Shown here piece by piece: positions 27,384 through 36,062 of a stretch of 64,000 nucleotides of DNA (position 1 is the stretch's first letter; every line of letters begins with the position of its first letter). Location of the stretch: assembly GCF_030503635.1 (NCBI RefSeq), contig NZ_CP129965.1, positions 1,922,001 through 1,986,000 on the forward strand, in the 5' to 3' direction. The notes below the pieces were generated by a model. It was not told the origin of the DNA. It did not search any database and worked only from the letters and a program-made list of their open reading frames with translations. The position numbers were made by a program, and so were the translations under genes. This stretch comes from Corynebacterium sp. P3-F1 (GTDB lineage: Bacteria; Actinomycetota; Actinomycetes; Mycobacteriales; Mycobacteriaceae).

Positions 27384-28631
27384 CTACTCCGCAGCATCCT
27401 CGCCGAGGTACTGTGTCAGTGCGCTCGCTCCGTCGCGGACAGTTACACCCGGCTTGATGTAGTGCCGACCGGTGACTGACACGCGCGCGTGGCCGAGCAA
27501 CTGCGCAGCGGTCTGGTCACCAGCTTGCGCGGCGACGGCGGTGGCGAGCGTGCGACGGGAAACGCGAGGGCTAATTCCTGCAAGCGGAGTCCCATCCAAC
27601 GCCTTGCGCAGCTCAGCATTGATGGTGTGCACGGTTTTCCACCCGCCGTCGCGTGTCGGGAAGATGGGTCGCAGCCCGGTCTCGGCCTCGGGCTCGGCAA
27701 AGCGCGCAGCCGAGCAATCGGCTGCGAGGAGGAGCCGATCCATCGTCGCAGGAGTGACTGTGACAAAGCGGCGACTCGTCTCAGTCTTGGACTCGGCCTG
27801 CCGATACGCGCCGCCCGTGACTAATCCGATAACGGTCCCGTGCAGCTCGATATACGGCGGCGCGGTGTCCACCGCAGGGTGGAGCTGGCCGGGGTGCAGG
27901 GCCAGCACTTCGCCGGGCCTGGCCCCGGTCTCGGCGATCACGCGCATGACAAGACCAAGTGTGGGGGAGTGGCCGTCGGCCAAGTCAAGAACTTGCACGG
28001 TTTCGGCGGGGGTGACGGTCTCGCGGGTGGCCGCGGTCTCCTTCTTGATCTTCGGCGGGATGTCCACACCGAAGAGCAAATCACCGCTGACGAGACCACG
28101 CTGCGCGGCAAATTTGGCCACGCGGCGCAGCACGGTCATGGTCGACTCCACCGCGCTCGGGGTTGGTCCACCGCGGAGGTCGCGGAGGTGGTCAGTGATG
28201 GTCCCGGCTGTGATTTCATTGAGCCGGAGACCACCGAGCGCGGGGAGGATGTGGCGCTCAGCGGTGGTACGGTAGGTCTTCTTGGTCTGGGGGCGAGTGC
28301 GGAGATTCGTCTCCTCCGCGGTGAGCCACGCGCGAGTGACCTCGGCGAGGGTGGAGGTGGATGTCAACCTCGTTGACGAAGTGCCTGCGGCCACCTCACC
28401 AGGCCGCGGTGGAGTCTGTCCTGACCTCTCCCCGCGCCGCGCGTCCCAGCGCTCGCGGAGCTTGCGCTCGGCTGCGCGGCGGGAGGGTCCGGTGGCTTCG
28501 AGGGAGATGTCGCGGCCATCCAAACGACGGCCCTTCGCCCTCGCGACGTAGACCACAGACCCGTCAGCCTTCGTCCGCTCGGTGATGCTGATCCCGCCGA
28601 GCTCGCCCAACCCGCGTCGTACCTGCGGCAT
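27384..28631 (-). CDS. int: Tyrosine recombinase/integrase
   Basis: 415 residues. The N-terminal part is an arm-binding-type domain, then a SAM-like core-binding domain (TLAEVTRAWLTAEE to LSVFGVDIPP-type linker) and the catalytic domain. Catalytic Arg lies in TGARPGEVLAL, the second Arg in SPRVSRRTLAT, then LGHARVSVTGRHYIKPG with the LGH motif and the nucleophile Tyr. The usual His of the HxxR box is replaced by Arg (PRVSR). The ATG at 28631 has a GGAGGG site just before it. Its position beside attL and the matching arm sites make it the element's own integrase. Confidence 0.9.
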   Translation of the reverse strand: MPQVRRGLGELGGISITERTKADGSVVYVARAKGRRLDGRDISLEATGPSRRAAERKLRERWDARRGERSGQTPPRPGEVAAGTSSTRLTSTSTLAEVTRAWLTAEETNLRTRPQTKKTYRTTAERHILPALGGLRLNEITAGTITDHLRDLRGGPTPSAVESTMTVLRRVAKFAAQRGLVSGDLLFGVDIPPKIKKETAATRETVTPAETVQVLDLADGHSPTLGLVMRVIAETGARPGEVLALHPGQLHPAVDTAPPYIELHGTVIGLVTGGAYRQAESKTETSRRFVTVTPATMDRLLLAADCSAARFAEPEAETGLRPIFPTRDGGWKTVHTINAELRKALDGTPLAGISPRVSRRTLATAVAAQAGDQTAAQLLGHARVSVTGRHYIKPGVTVRDGASALTQYLGEDAAE

Positions 28632-29299
28632 GGTCCCTCCTTCCCTCGCACCCGTCACGTGGGGGTGACCACATGACTGCCATCGCACCGACTCGTCTAG
28701 ACACCCAGTGTATAGTGAAGGACAACCGCGGCCGGGCAGCGCTGCGGTGGTGTGCGCATGGCTCGTCTAACCCCTCCACACCACCGCTGCCTGGCCGTTG
28801 GTTATGCCTGGGGGCTGCGCGGAGATCACCGCAGCGCTATGTCATCGCCGGGTCTGGGTGAGCGCGGCACTATGTGCTCGACCCCGCCGTGGCCTTGTTC
28901 TCGCCATGCCCAGCGCAGCCCCAGACCACGCCGTGCACTTGCCGTGCACTAGCCCACCTGCATGCCCACGGCCTTGCCCACGCGCGTGGCCCGAGGCCGA
29001 ACGCGAGGGCATGGCGTAGGGCTGGTGCGGGGGCATGTGCAGGGGCATGTGCAGTGGTCTGTGCGCTCCTATGTGCAAGGTTCTGTGCACGCCTCTGTGC
29101 AAAATCGACCCCCAAAGCCATGCCCACGCCGGGCAAAAAGGCTTGGGCAGAGCCCCCCAGACCACACCCCATATCCTTGCCCAGACCAGGCAATACCCGG
29201 GTCGAGACCCCCGTAAAACGCGTGTTCGAGTCCCGAAAACCTCTCCAGGACAAGAACACCGCCGCGACTGTGGCCGCGGCGGTGCAGGTGAGAACAGTA
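28632..29299. other. Non-coding 0.67-kb region between int and HTH gene
   Basis: I see no convincing gene here. At 28731-28796 there is a long imperfect hairpin (arms with GGCAGCG...GGTGGTGTG and CACACCACC...GCTGCCTGGCC). A run of six TGTGC words at exact 12-base spacing follows at 29036-29100. TATAGT at 28711 is a possible promoter element. The open frames on both strands owe their length to GC content and to the 12-base period, which prints a four-residue repeat. Such a regulatory or transfer region beside int and tra would be expected in an AICE. Confidence 0.55.
29036..29107 (+). repeat. 12-bp periodic TGTGC repeats
   Basis: TGTGC starts at 29036, 29048, 29060, 29072, 29084 and 29096, exactly 12 apart; a degenerate GGTGC at 29024 keeps the phase. 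Most units read TGTGCA. A fixed period near one helical turn suggests repeated protein binding on one face of the DNA, for instance by the TraB-like protein or a replication or regulatory factor. Confidence 0.7.
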
Positions 29300-29722
29300 C
29301 TACCCCACGACAGTCGCTGCGCTGTGCAGGGTCCAGCGCCCCGTTGCGTCATCGAAAACAACGTCGGATGCGCGGGCGATCCCCGCCTCCGGGTACGCCG
29401 AGAGCATGCGTGAAAGCTGGCTCTCGCTCACTCCGAAAGCCCGGGCCACCTCGCGCGAGGCCACTCCGGCCATGCGCAGGCTCGCGGCCAGGCGGAGGGC
29501 TGCGACGCGCTCCTCCTCGCTCGGCGTCATGGCTGCGCGGATCGCGGCCAGCGCTTCCTCGACGGTCGGCGTGCGACCCTCGATCTTCGCGCACTCCTGT
29601 ACCACCTTGTAGGCGGGGAAGACTCGCTTCTTGCCCGCGGCGTCGAGGTCGGTCAGGTCCTTCGTCATGTTCTGCCTCGCGGCCACGAGGAGGCTGGCGG
29701 GGCGGGAAAATTGTCGGGTCAT
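29300..29722 (-). CDS. HTH-containing small protein
   Basis: 140 residues. A helix-turn-helix is visible at SREVARAFGVSESQLSRML (about residues 88-106), preceded by an acidic helical region (PTVEEALAAIRAAMTPSEEERVAALRLA). AAAGGAGA sits about 8 bases before the ATG at 29722, a strong site. It lies 35 bp downstream of tra on the same strand and probably shares its transcript. It may regulate transfer or excision, but no known family is certain. Confidence 0.7.
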   Translation of the reverse strand: MTRQFSRPASLLVAARQNMTKDLTDLDAAGKKRVFPAYKVVQECAKIEGRTPTVEEALAAIRAAMTPSEEERVAALRLAASLRMAGVASREVARAFGVSESQLSRMLSAYPEAGIARASDVVFDDATGRWTLHSAATVVG

Positions 29723-29757
29723 TGTAGGTTCTCCTTTGCAGATTTCGCATAAATGAC

Positions 29758-31449
29758 TTAGTGGTAGCGGGCGGCGCTGGCGTTGGTCTCGGCCCCGGCG
29801 TAGTCGTCGGAGAGCGTGTCGTAACGGCTCGCCCCGGGCGGCGGATCAACACCACGCCAGGGGGTGACGCGGACCCAGGGGAGCTGTCTGATTTCGTGGA
29901 GGCCGTACTCTTGCCACGATGACGGCGGAGTGACTTTCTTCCCCCGCTCGGCGATCTCCACCGGGGCGTCGAAAGCGAGAGCCATGCGCGGCGTGAGGTG
30001 GTGCAGGTTGTCGAAAACCTGGGTTTTCGTCTTGTCCCAGACCTCCTGCACAGCCGGGTCGCGGCGTCCTGGAGCACCGGGAACGAAACCGTACGGCACG
30101 CTCACGCGCTGCGCGTGGGGCTCCCCATCGACCTCGCTCTCCGCCACCGCGATTCCTTGTCCTGGGCGGCCGCGGGGGATAGTCGCGGCGATGGACTTGG
30201 CCTCCTCGAAAAGTTGGTCACTCCCAACTACTTCGCGCAGGGTGTAGGGTGCCGGCACGCCGAGGCTCAGCCGAGTGGGGATGTTATTTTTCTGTTTGCC
30301 CGGCAAAGTTTCGGCATAGATGGTCTGCGACACGAAAACGAGGTGAATCCTCGCGGCGCGTCCTTTTTGCAGGATGCGCGTCACCAGAGAATCGACCTCG
30401 GGCAGGTCGGCGCCGAGCGGCCCGGAGTCGGACGACAGAGCTTCCTTGAAAGCACCGAATTCGTCGAAGATCAACACCGTCGGGCGATGGTAAAGCTGCG
30501 CGTCGCGGGCAACGCCCTGCCTACCCCGCGCTGACTCCACGGCGTACCTAGCCTCCATCTCGTCCGCGAGCCACTGGAGGCATGCGACGTGGGTCACGGG
30601 GTCTTTGGAAAGGCACTTTACGTTGGGCAGGGTCCGAGCGATGCCGTCGTAATCAGACGACCCTTTGCCATCGGCGAGGATGACATCCGCACCCGCCGCG
30701 ACCAAGGTGCTGGCCAGCCAGGTGACCCAAGTGCTTTTACCCGCGCCAGTGCCGCCAGCCACGAGAGCATGTGGTGCGCGGGAGATGCGCTCACCCAGCA
30801 CCTCGCCCTCCGACGTGCGTCCGAGAACCCAGCGAAACGCCGAGTGCGCGGCCACCGCGGCAGCCCGCGCCTCGGCCTCGCTGCCGGCCGAGGCGATGTG
30901 CGTGATCTCGTCCGGCCCGGGGATGAACGGAGTCATCGCGCGGGTCTCGCGGGGGAGCCACAGACATACTTCGCCGGGTGCGCTGCGGGTCACCTCCAGG
31001 TCTGCGACGCCGAGCATTGTTTCCAAGATCGGGGCGGCTTTCCGCCAGCTGTCGAGAGTCACGGCGGGCGGCGTGGAGAATGTCACGCCGCCTCGCTCGC
31101 CGTCGCCGAGGACAAATTTCACCGGCCAGCTGGAAGTGATTTTCAGCTGCGGCAACTCGACGTGTTTGTTCTGCGCGGCGTCCCACATTTTCACTTTCTT
31201 GGTGGTCTCCTCGACCAGCCCGGCCTTCCGAGCGATCGCTTTCCACCGCTCCCGACCACCCGCGCCGACTAGCCCTGCCATGCGCGGAGACGCGGCGTGG
31301 ACAAGTGTGCGCGCAGCGGCAGCGCCACCGGCGCTGCTTGAGCGTTCTCGCACGTCAACCCGCCATCCGTTCACGGCTAGGCGCGCCGCGGCCGTCAGCC
31401 CGTTTGGCCCGGCGCCCACAATCACTGCGGTTGGTTTCACCGCGCCCAT
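29758..31449 (-). CDS. FtsK/SpoIIIE-type DNA translocase (TraB-like), chimeric 5' end
   Basis: 563 residues from ATG 31449. The FtsK ATPase core has Walker A AGGTGAGKST at 231-240, Walker B VLIFDEFGAF near 325, and VFVSQTIYAETLPGKQKNNI after it, as in AICE Tra proteins that pump double-stranded DNA into the recipient. The first 40-45 residues are instead the start of an FAD-binding oxidoreductase (VIVGAGPNGLTAAARLA, ending near RERSSSAGG). Tra-like sequence resumes at about SPRMAGLVGAGG. I see no membrane segments, which such pumps normally have at the N-terminus, so tra looks 5'-truncated and fused in frame to foreign sequence. There is no clear ribosome-binding site. Confidence 0.75.
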   Translation of the reverse strand: MGAVKPTAVIVGAGPNGLTAAARLAVNGWRVDVRERSSSAGGAAAARTLVHAASPRMAGLVGAGGRERWKAIARKAGLVEETTKKVKMWDAAQNKHVELPQLKITSSWPVKFVLGDGERGGVTFSTPPAVTLDSWRKAAPILETMLGVADLEVTRSAPGEVCLWLPRETRAMTPFIPGPDEITHIASAGSEAEARAAAVAAHSAFRWVLGRTSEGEVLGERISRAPHALVAGGTGAGKSTWVTWLASTLVAAGADVILADGKGSSDYDGIARTLPNVKCLSKDPVTHVACLQWLADEMEARYAVESARGRQGVARDAQLYHRPTVLIFDEFGAFKEALSSDSGPLGADLPEVDSLVTRILQKGRAARIHLVFVSQTIYAETLPGKQKNNIPTRLSLGVPAPYTLREVVGSDQLFEEAKSIAATIPRGRPGQGIAVAESEVDGEPHAQRVSVPYGFVPGAPGRRDPAVQEVWDKTKTQVFDNLHHLTPRMALAFDAPVEIAERGKKVTPPSSWQEYGLHEIRQLPWVRVTPWRGVDPPPGASRYDTLSDDYAGAETNASAARYH

Positions 31450-31762
31450 GGTAAACCTGGGTACCCATTCGCGGCCGGGGAAGCGAGGAACTTTCGTGCC
31501 ATGGTTGTCGCGTGACGTTCCGGCCACATGTGCGGGTGTCGTCACCTTCTCAGCCAGCCCGACCCATACCCGCCATGAACTGCGCTTTGAGACCGTGCTA
31601 CCGAGGGCCGACCGCAGCGCGGCGGTGTACTTTCGTCCCGCCGTGGCACCTTCGTTCCCACTCCGCTGCGGCCTCTTCCCCAGGTATTGCACCGCTATTA
31701 ACCTCCCTGTCTGTTCACTGCAGATCTGATTACAAAAACTGCAAGTCGGTTGGGAGAATTCG
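31450..31762. other. Divergent region between tra fusion and capD-like gene
   Basis: About 310 bp without a supported gene. It must carry the promoter of the cargo operon. Three related words occur here: AACTTTCGTGCC at 31489, ACTTTCGTCCC at 31629 and ACCTTCGTTCCC at 31648. They could be operator half-sites. The ribosome-binding site of the rightward gene (GGGAG) is at the right edge. Confidence 0.45.
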
Positions 31763-33544
31763 ATGAGGAACACGCCGCGGCACCTGGTCGCCTCGTTGGC
31801 AGCGTCGGCTGTCCTCTTGGCGTCCTGCGGTACCGATTCAGCGTCGGATTCGACGCGTTCGGCCTCGCCCTCTTCTGCCCCGGCGGCGCACACGGGCTGC
31901 GCTACGGATACAGCCCGGTCGACGAGTGGGAGCAACGGCTTCGCCGTCGCCACAACGCACCCGCAGGCCGCATGGGCCGCGTGCACCGTGCTCGCCCAGG
32001 GTGGCTCAGCCGCGGATGCCGTCGCGGCCGCCCAGCTGGCATTGGGGGTAGTTGAACCGATGTCCTCGGGCCCAGGCGGCGGGGCGCTCGCGGTGTACTA
32101 CGACGCCCAGACCCGCTCGCTCAGCTCCTACGACGGCACGGTCGTCGCGCCTAAGGACGAAACAGGTGACGCACTTTCCTCTGCCGGTGTGCCGCACACT
32201 CTCGCGCTGCTCGCATCGTTGCGCGCGGATTACGGGGTGTTGGACGCGGCGAGCGTCGCGGGGCCGGCGCGAGATCTCGCCACGGACGGCTTCACCGTCT
32301 CCGAGCGGTTCGCGGACGCAGCCGCGAGCGACGGCTCACCGCTTGCGGGCACGGACCTGGCCGAGAAGCTGTACGGCGCTGAGGGCGCCGACGGCATCAC
32401 CGCTGGCGAGACGCTGACTAACAGGGCGTACGCCGAGTTTCTCGGCTCCTGGGTCGATACCGACGGTGCGTTGTCGAAAGACACTATCGAGTCCCTCGCG
32501 AGCGAGCTGCCTGACGTCGCCGGACGGGCGAACTTCGCCCGGGAGTGGTACTACGCCGCCGCTGCCGAGATTGATCCACTGTGCGTGACCTTCGAGGACA
32601 CGGAGGTGTGTGGCGTGGGATCCCCCGCCACAGGGACCCCGATCGTCGCCCAGACGCTCGGCATCTTGAATCACCTCGACCCGGCGCGCCACGAGCCGTA
32701 CGACAACGACGGGCTCCGCGTCGCCCGGACGACAGCGGCGCACGAGATCATCGAGGCCGAGCGCATCGCCTTCGCCAACGCGAATACGTGGGCAGGCGAC
32801 CCTGCCGGAGACAAAACGCAAGAGGCCATCGCGGACGGATACATCAACGACATTGTCACCGACCGCCGCACGCTCAAGAACGAGGCGAAGTCGATCCGGA
32901 AAAAACGGCCCCGGAAAGAACCCGAGGCGGAGCGCCTGAATGGTGTGGCAGGCAAGTACCGCGACTTCGAGGAAGAGGGCACCGCCCAGATCAGCGTCCG
33001 GGACGGCGACGGCAACTTTGCCTCGGTGACGACGACACTGCAGAAAAACTTCGGTACCGGGCTGACAGCAGGGGGCTTTTTCATCAACAATTCCCTGGAC
33101 AACTTCGGCGGCGACGACCCGCGCGAGCCAAATTTCCGCGCACCCGGGCGGCACCCGAAAACGACGATGTCCCCGCTCATCATCACCGGTGACGACGGCG
33201 ACCCGGTGGCGGCGCTCGGCTCACCCGGCGGCAAATCCATCCCGTCCTACAACATCAAGACCACGGTGGCGCTCACCGCCTGGAGCCTCGACCCTGACCA
33301 GGCAGTCACCATGCCGAATTTTGGCGCGACCGGACGACATTCCGCCTACGTTGAAACGCCGAAGCACGAGAAGCTTCCCCGCGATATGAAACGAATGCGC
33401 AAGGTTCTCAAACGGTGGGGCCACCGCCTAGACACCGGCGAAGCAGACAGCGGTACGTCGGTTGTCACGTTCATCGACGGGACTGTGGCTGCCGCAGCCG
33501 ACCCTCGCCGGGGAGGAGGCGCAGCTGCTAGCTCGGCCCCATAG
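31763..33544 (+). CDS. Gamma-glutamyltransferase lipoprotein, CapD-like
   Basis: 593 residues of the Ntn-hydrolase gamma-glutamyltransferase family. The lipobox LLASC puts the lipidated Cys at residue 22, so it sits on the outer face of the membrane. The N-terminal large-subunit signature is GGSAADAVAAAQLALGVVEP followed by MSSGPGGG. The expected self-cleavage site lies before Thr407 (EEEG-TAQISVRDGDGNF); the family's usual TTH is TAQ here. ALGSPGGKSIP gives the oxyanion/substrate loop. Placed directly before pgsB and pgsC, it is best read as CapD-like: cutting poly-gamma-glutamate and linking it to the cell wall, or trimming the polymer. Plain glutathione hydrolysis is the alternative. Confidence 0.82.
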   Translation: MRNTPRHLVASLAASAVLLASCGTDSASDSTRSASPSSAPAAHTGCATDTARSTSGSNGFAVATTHPQAAWAACTVLAQGGSAADAVAAAQLALGVVEPMSSGPGGGALAVYYDAQTRSLSSYDGTVVAPKDETGDALSSAGVPHTLALLASLRADYGVLDAASVAGPARDLATDGFTVSERFADAAASDGSPLAGTDLAEKLYGAEGADGITAGETLTNRAYAEFLGSWVDTDGALSKDTIESLASELPDVAGRANFAREWYYAAAAEIDPLCVTFEDTEVCGVGSPATGTPIVAQTLGILNHLDPARHEPYDNDGLRVARTTAAHEIIEAERIAFANANTWAGDPAGDKTQEAIADGYINDIVTDRRTLKNEAKSIRKKRPRKEPEAERLNGVAGKYRDFEEEGTAQISVRDGDGNFASVTTTLQKNFGTGLTAGGFFINNSLDNFGGDDPREPNFRAPGRHPKTTMSPLIITGDDGDPVAALGSPGGKSIPSYNIKTTVALTAWSLDPDQAVTMPNFGATGRHSAYVETPKHEKLPRDMKRMRKVLKRWGHRLDTGEADSGTSVVTFIDGTVAAAADPRRGGGAAASSAP

Positions 33545-33613
33545 CCCCCCACAGTTTCCTCCAGCCCGTCTCTCCCGCATCCACCCCAATCGTTTTGAAA
33601 AGGTATTCCCAGA

Positions 33614-34981
33614 ATGCTGAGCATGATTAGCCTCTGTGCCGCTGGTGTCGCCGCGCACGTCTCCTACCTCCACACCTTCCACTCGCGCCACCGCTCCCGT
33701 CTGGACGGCTTGCAGCACAACATTCACATCAACGGCATCCGCGGCAAGTCCACTGTGACCCGCATGATGGGGGCTGTGCTGCGGGAGGCAGGGCTGCGCA
33801 CGATCTCCAAAACGACGGGCACGTACGCCTGCGTCATCGACTGCGAGAGCGACGAGCACCCGATCAAGCGCACCGGTCCCGCAAACATCGCCGAGCAGTA
33901 CTCGTTTATCCGCGAATGGGTCACCGAGGACGTGGATGCGCTGGTGGTCGAGTGCATGGCGGTGAAGCCGAAGTACCAGAAGGTCTGCCAGGAAACTATC
34001 CTGCAGTCGCCCATCACTGTCATCACCAACGTGCGGCTGGACCACCAGGAGGACATGGGCGACACCCTGGAAGAGATCACCGCCTCCTTGTGCAACACGG
34101 TGCCGTTCAACGGCACCGTCGTCACCGCAGAGCGCAATCCCCGCCTCGTCTCCATCATGGAGAAGTTCGCTCAGGAGCGCGGATCCCGTGTCATTGTCGC
34201 TGCCCGCACGGATCTTTCCGAAGGCCTCGTCCCCTACTTCTCCTACCAGCAGTTTGAGGAAAATGTCGCCGTGGTGCTCGCCGTCGCCGAGCTCATCGGC
34301 ATCGACGCCCAGACCGCCGCGCGCGGGATGCTGGCCGCGGCCCCTGACCCGGGCACCACGGCCGTTCAGCGCATCCCGGTTGGTGATTCGTCCGTCACCG
34401 ACCTCAAGTGGGTGCCGATGTTCGCGGTCAACGACTGGGAGTCCACAGTGCGCGTGTTCCGCTCGGTGAGCGCAGAGAAGCTCAGCGACGACGCTTCCCG
34501 CGTGGTCATCTTGAACAACCGCTCGGACCGCACCGACCGCGCCCAGATGTTCAACGAGCTGATCAGCACGGACCTGCGCGAGGAGATCGACCGCGTGGTG
34601 CTTTTCGGCGACCTCCAGGATGTGGTGAGTCAGCAGCTCGTGGACAACGGTCTGCCGGCAGACATGGTGGTGACCACCGGCGATCTTGAAAACGCGACCG
34701 GCGAGGCGCTCCTGCGCCGGGTCATCGACGGCCTGGACGGCGACGTCGCCGTCTTCGGCATGGTCAATATCCACACCGACCACGCTACTGAGCTCATCCG
34801 CTACTTCGACGCCGCTGCCACCGACGACGCCGCACCGGGCGCAAGCCCGGTGGCGGAGCAGGAACAGTCGGCGATTGCAGAGCTCACCTCCGACGTGGCC
34901 GCCTTCGGCTACGAGGGCGCGGAGTTCATCGAAGACCACGAGCCCGAACTGGAAACAACCGAGACGAAAATGGCGGCGTAA
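33614..34981 (+). CDS. pgsB: Poly-gamma-glutamate synthase ligase subunit PgsB/CapB
   Basis: 455 residues, slightly longer than Bacillus PgsB. One N-terminal membrane anchor (residues 1-18) is followed by a Mur-ligase-like ATP site, HINGIRGKSTVTRMM at about 38-52. Family phrases include TTGTYACVID, ECMAVKPKYQKVCQ and ITNVRLDHQEDMGDTLEE. It activates and joins glutamate by gamma-amide bonds on the inner side of the membrane. The C-terminus has an extra acidic tail of about 50 residues. It is 69 bp after the CapD-like gene and 2 bp before the pgsC gene. Confidence 0.92.
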   Translation: MLSMISLCAAGVAAHVSYLHTFHSRHRSRLDGLQHNIHINGIRGKSTVTRMMGAVLREAGLRTISKTTGTYACVIDCESDEHPIKRTGPANIAEQYSFIREWVTEDVDALVVECMAVKPKYQKVCQETILQSPITVITNVRLDHQEDMGDTLEEITASLCNTVPFNGTVVTAERNPRLVSIMEKFAQERGSRVIVAARTDLSEGLVPYFSYQQFEENVAVVLAVAELIGIDAQTAARGMLAAAPDPGTTAVQRIPVGDSSVTDLKWVPMFAVNDWESTVRVFRSVSAEKLSDDASRVVILNNRSDRTDRAQMFNELISTDLREEIDRVVLFGDLQDVVSQQLVDNGLPADMVVTTGDLENATGEALLRRVIDGLDGDVAVFGMVNIHTDHATELIRYFDAAATDDAAPGASPVAEQEQSAIAELTSDVAAFGYEGAEFIEDHEPELETTETKMAA

Positions 34982-34983
34982 CC

Positions 34984-35997
34984 TTGACCCTTGCATTTCT
35001 TCCCACCGAGTACGGCTTCACAATCGAAGCCATTCACTACCTGTTCATCACCGGTCTTTTGGTGAGCTACATCTACTACAAAAAGACCAACATTTCCTGC
35101 GGCGGGTCGCTCGCTGTCGCCTACCTCGGGGCGAGCATCCTGTGGCCGGTAGCCATCGTATCCACCATCGTCATCGCCTTAATTTCCTACGTAACAGTGA
35201 AGCGGGTCGTGCTCCGTTTATGGCTGCCCCGGCCGCGCCAGATCTTCGGCATCGGCCTACTCGTGGGCATCTGTTACGGCGCGATCTGGCTTGCGGTGGC
35301 CACTGCGGTGTTCGGGTCGGATTCCGTCCCCTCGCAGATCGCTATCGTGGGCGTGATCATCCCCGGCATGCTCTGCAACTCGTTCAACAAGCAGGGCGTA
35401 GCCAAGACGCTCGTCCCCATGGTGTGGATGCTCCCGTTGACCGGCGTAGTGGGGCTTGGCCTGGCCTCGTTGTCGTACCGTATCTCCGACACCGGCACCA
35501 TCGGCCGGATGTTCGCTCCCGCCGAAGCTCACCCGACGCTAACGTTCGCGCTCACGGCGCTGTCGGTGCTCATGGCCGTGCTCATTCAAGACGGCCCGTT
35601 CTCGAAGCTGAAGCTGCGCACTGGCGGTTACGTCACCGTCGGGCTGCTCGTTGCCACGATCGGCCCGTGGCAGGTCGTCGTCCTCATGGCCGCGGCGGTG
35701 CTTGTGACCTACCTGGTCTTTGTCAACGTCACGAAGCTCGTCCCGGCGCACGGCAAGGACCGGTTCGTCGTACTGATCATGATCTCGTCTGTGTCGGTGC
35801 TGACAATCGAGTACGTGCTGAACACGCTCACCGGTGTGCAGTTCGGCGGCGCCCGCAACATCGTGTACTGCGCGCTGCCGGCGATCGTGGCCAACGACCT
35901 CATCCAGTACGGCCCGAAGAAGACAGCCGGCGGAATGGCCATCTCGGCGCTTGTCACCGGCGCGGTTGCGATCCCCGGTTTCGCACTCGCCGCCTAA
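34984..35997 (+). CDS. pgsC: Poly-gamma-glutamate biosynthesis protein PgsC/CapC, double length
   Basis: 337 residues, about twice the usual 150. The first half matches PgsC throughout: GLLVSYIYYKKTNIS, GGSLAVAYLG, VGVIIPGMLCNSFNKQG, then a last hydrophobic helix. The second half repeats the plan (FSKLKLRTGGYVTVGLLVA, then ALPAIVANDLIQYGPKK). It is therefore a fused tandem duplication with about ten membrane segments. With PgsB it forms the membrane synthase/export complex. The only suitable start is TTG 34984, two bases after the pgsB stop, so it depends on coupling. No pgsA or pgsE is seen. Confidence 0.85.
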   Translation: MTLAFLPTEYGFTIEAIHYLFITGLLVSYIYYKKTNISCGGSLAVAYLGASILWPVAIVSTIVIALISYVTVKRVVLRLWLPRPRQIFGIGLLVGICYGAIWLAVATAVFGSDSVPSQIAIVGVIIPGMLCNSFNKQGVAKTLVPMVWMLPLTGVVGLGLASLSYRISDTGTIGRMFAPAEAHPTLTFALTALSVLMAVLIQDGPFSKLKLRTGGYVTVGLLVATIGPWQVVVLMAAAVLVTYLVFVNVTKLVPAHGKDRFVVLIMISSVSVLTIEYVLNTLTGVQFGGARNIVYCALPAIVANDLIQYGPKKTAGGMAISALVTGAVAIPGFALAA

Positions 35998-36062
35998 CGC
36001 AGCCGCCTTGCGGATAGGGTCAATCAAGCACAAACAATCGAAAACCCCGAGAGCCTGCTTAC

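Noticed and set aside
29216..29250. tRNA fragment (TTCGAGTCCCG)
   Set aside because: A T-loop-like string without acceptor or anticodon arms; no cloverleaf can be formed.
28842..29361. Overlapping open frames on both strands between int and the HTH gene
   Set aside because: Their sequence is a by-product of the 12-base repeat (four-residue periodic Cys or His patterns); there is no ribosome-binding site.
31450..31986. N-terminal extension of the tra frame to 742 residues
   Set aside because: It would overlap the CapD-like gene on the other strand and shows composition typical of antisense frames.
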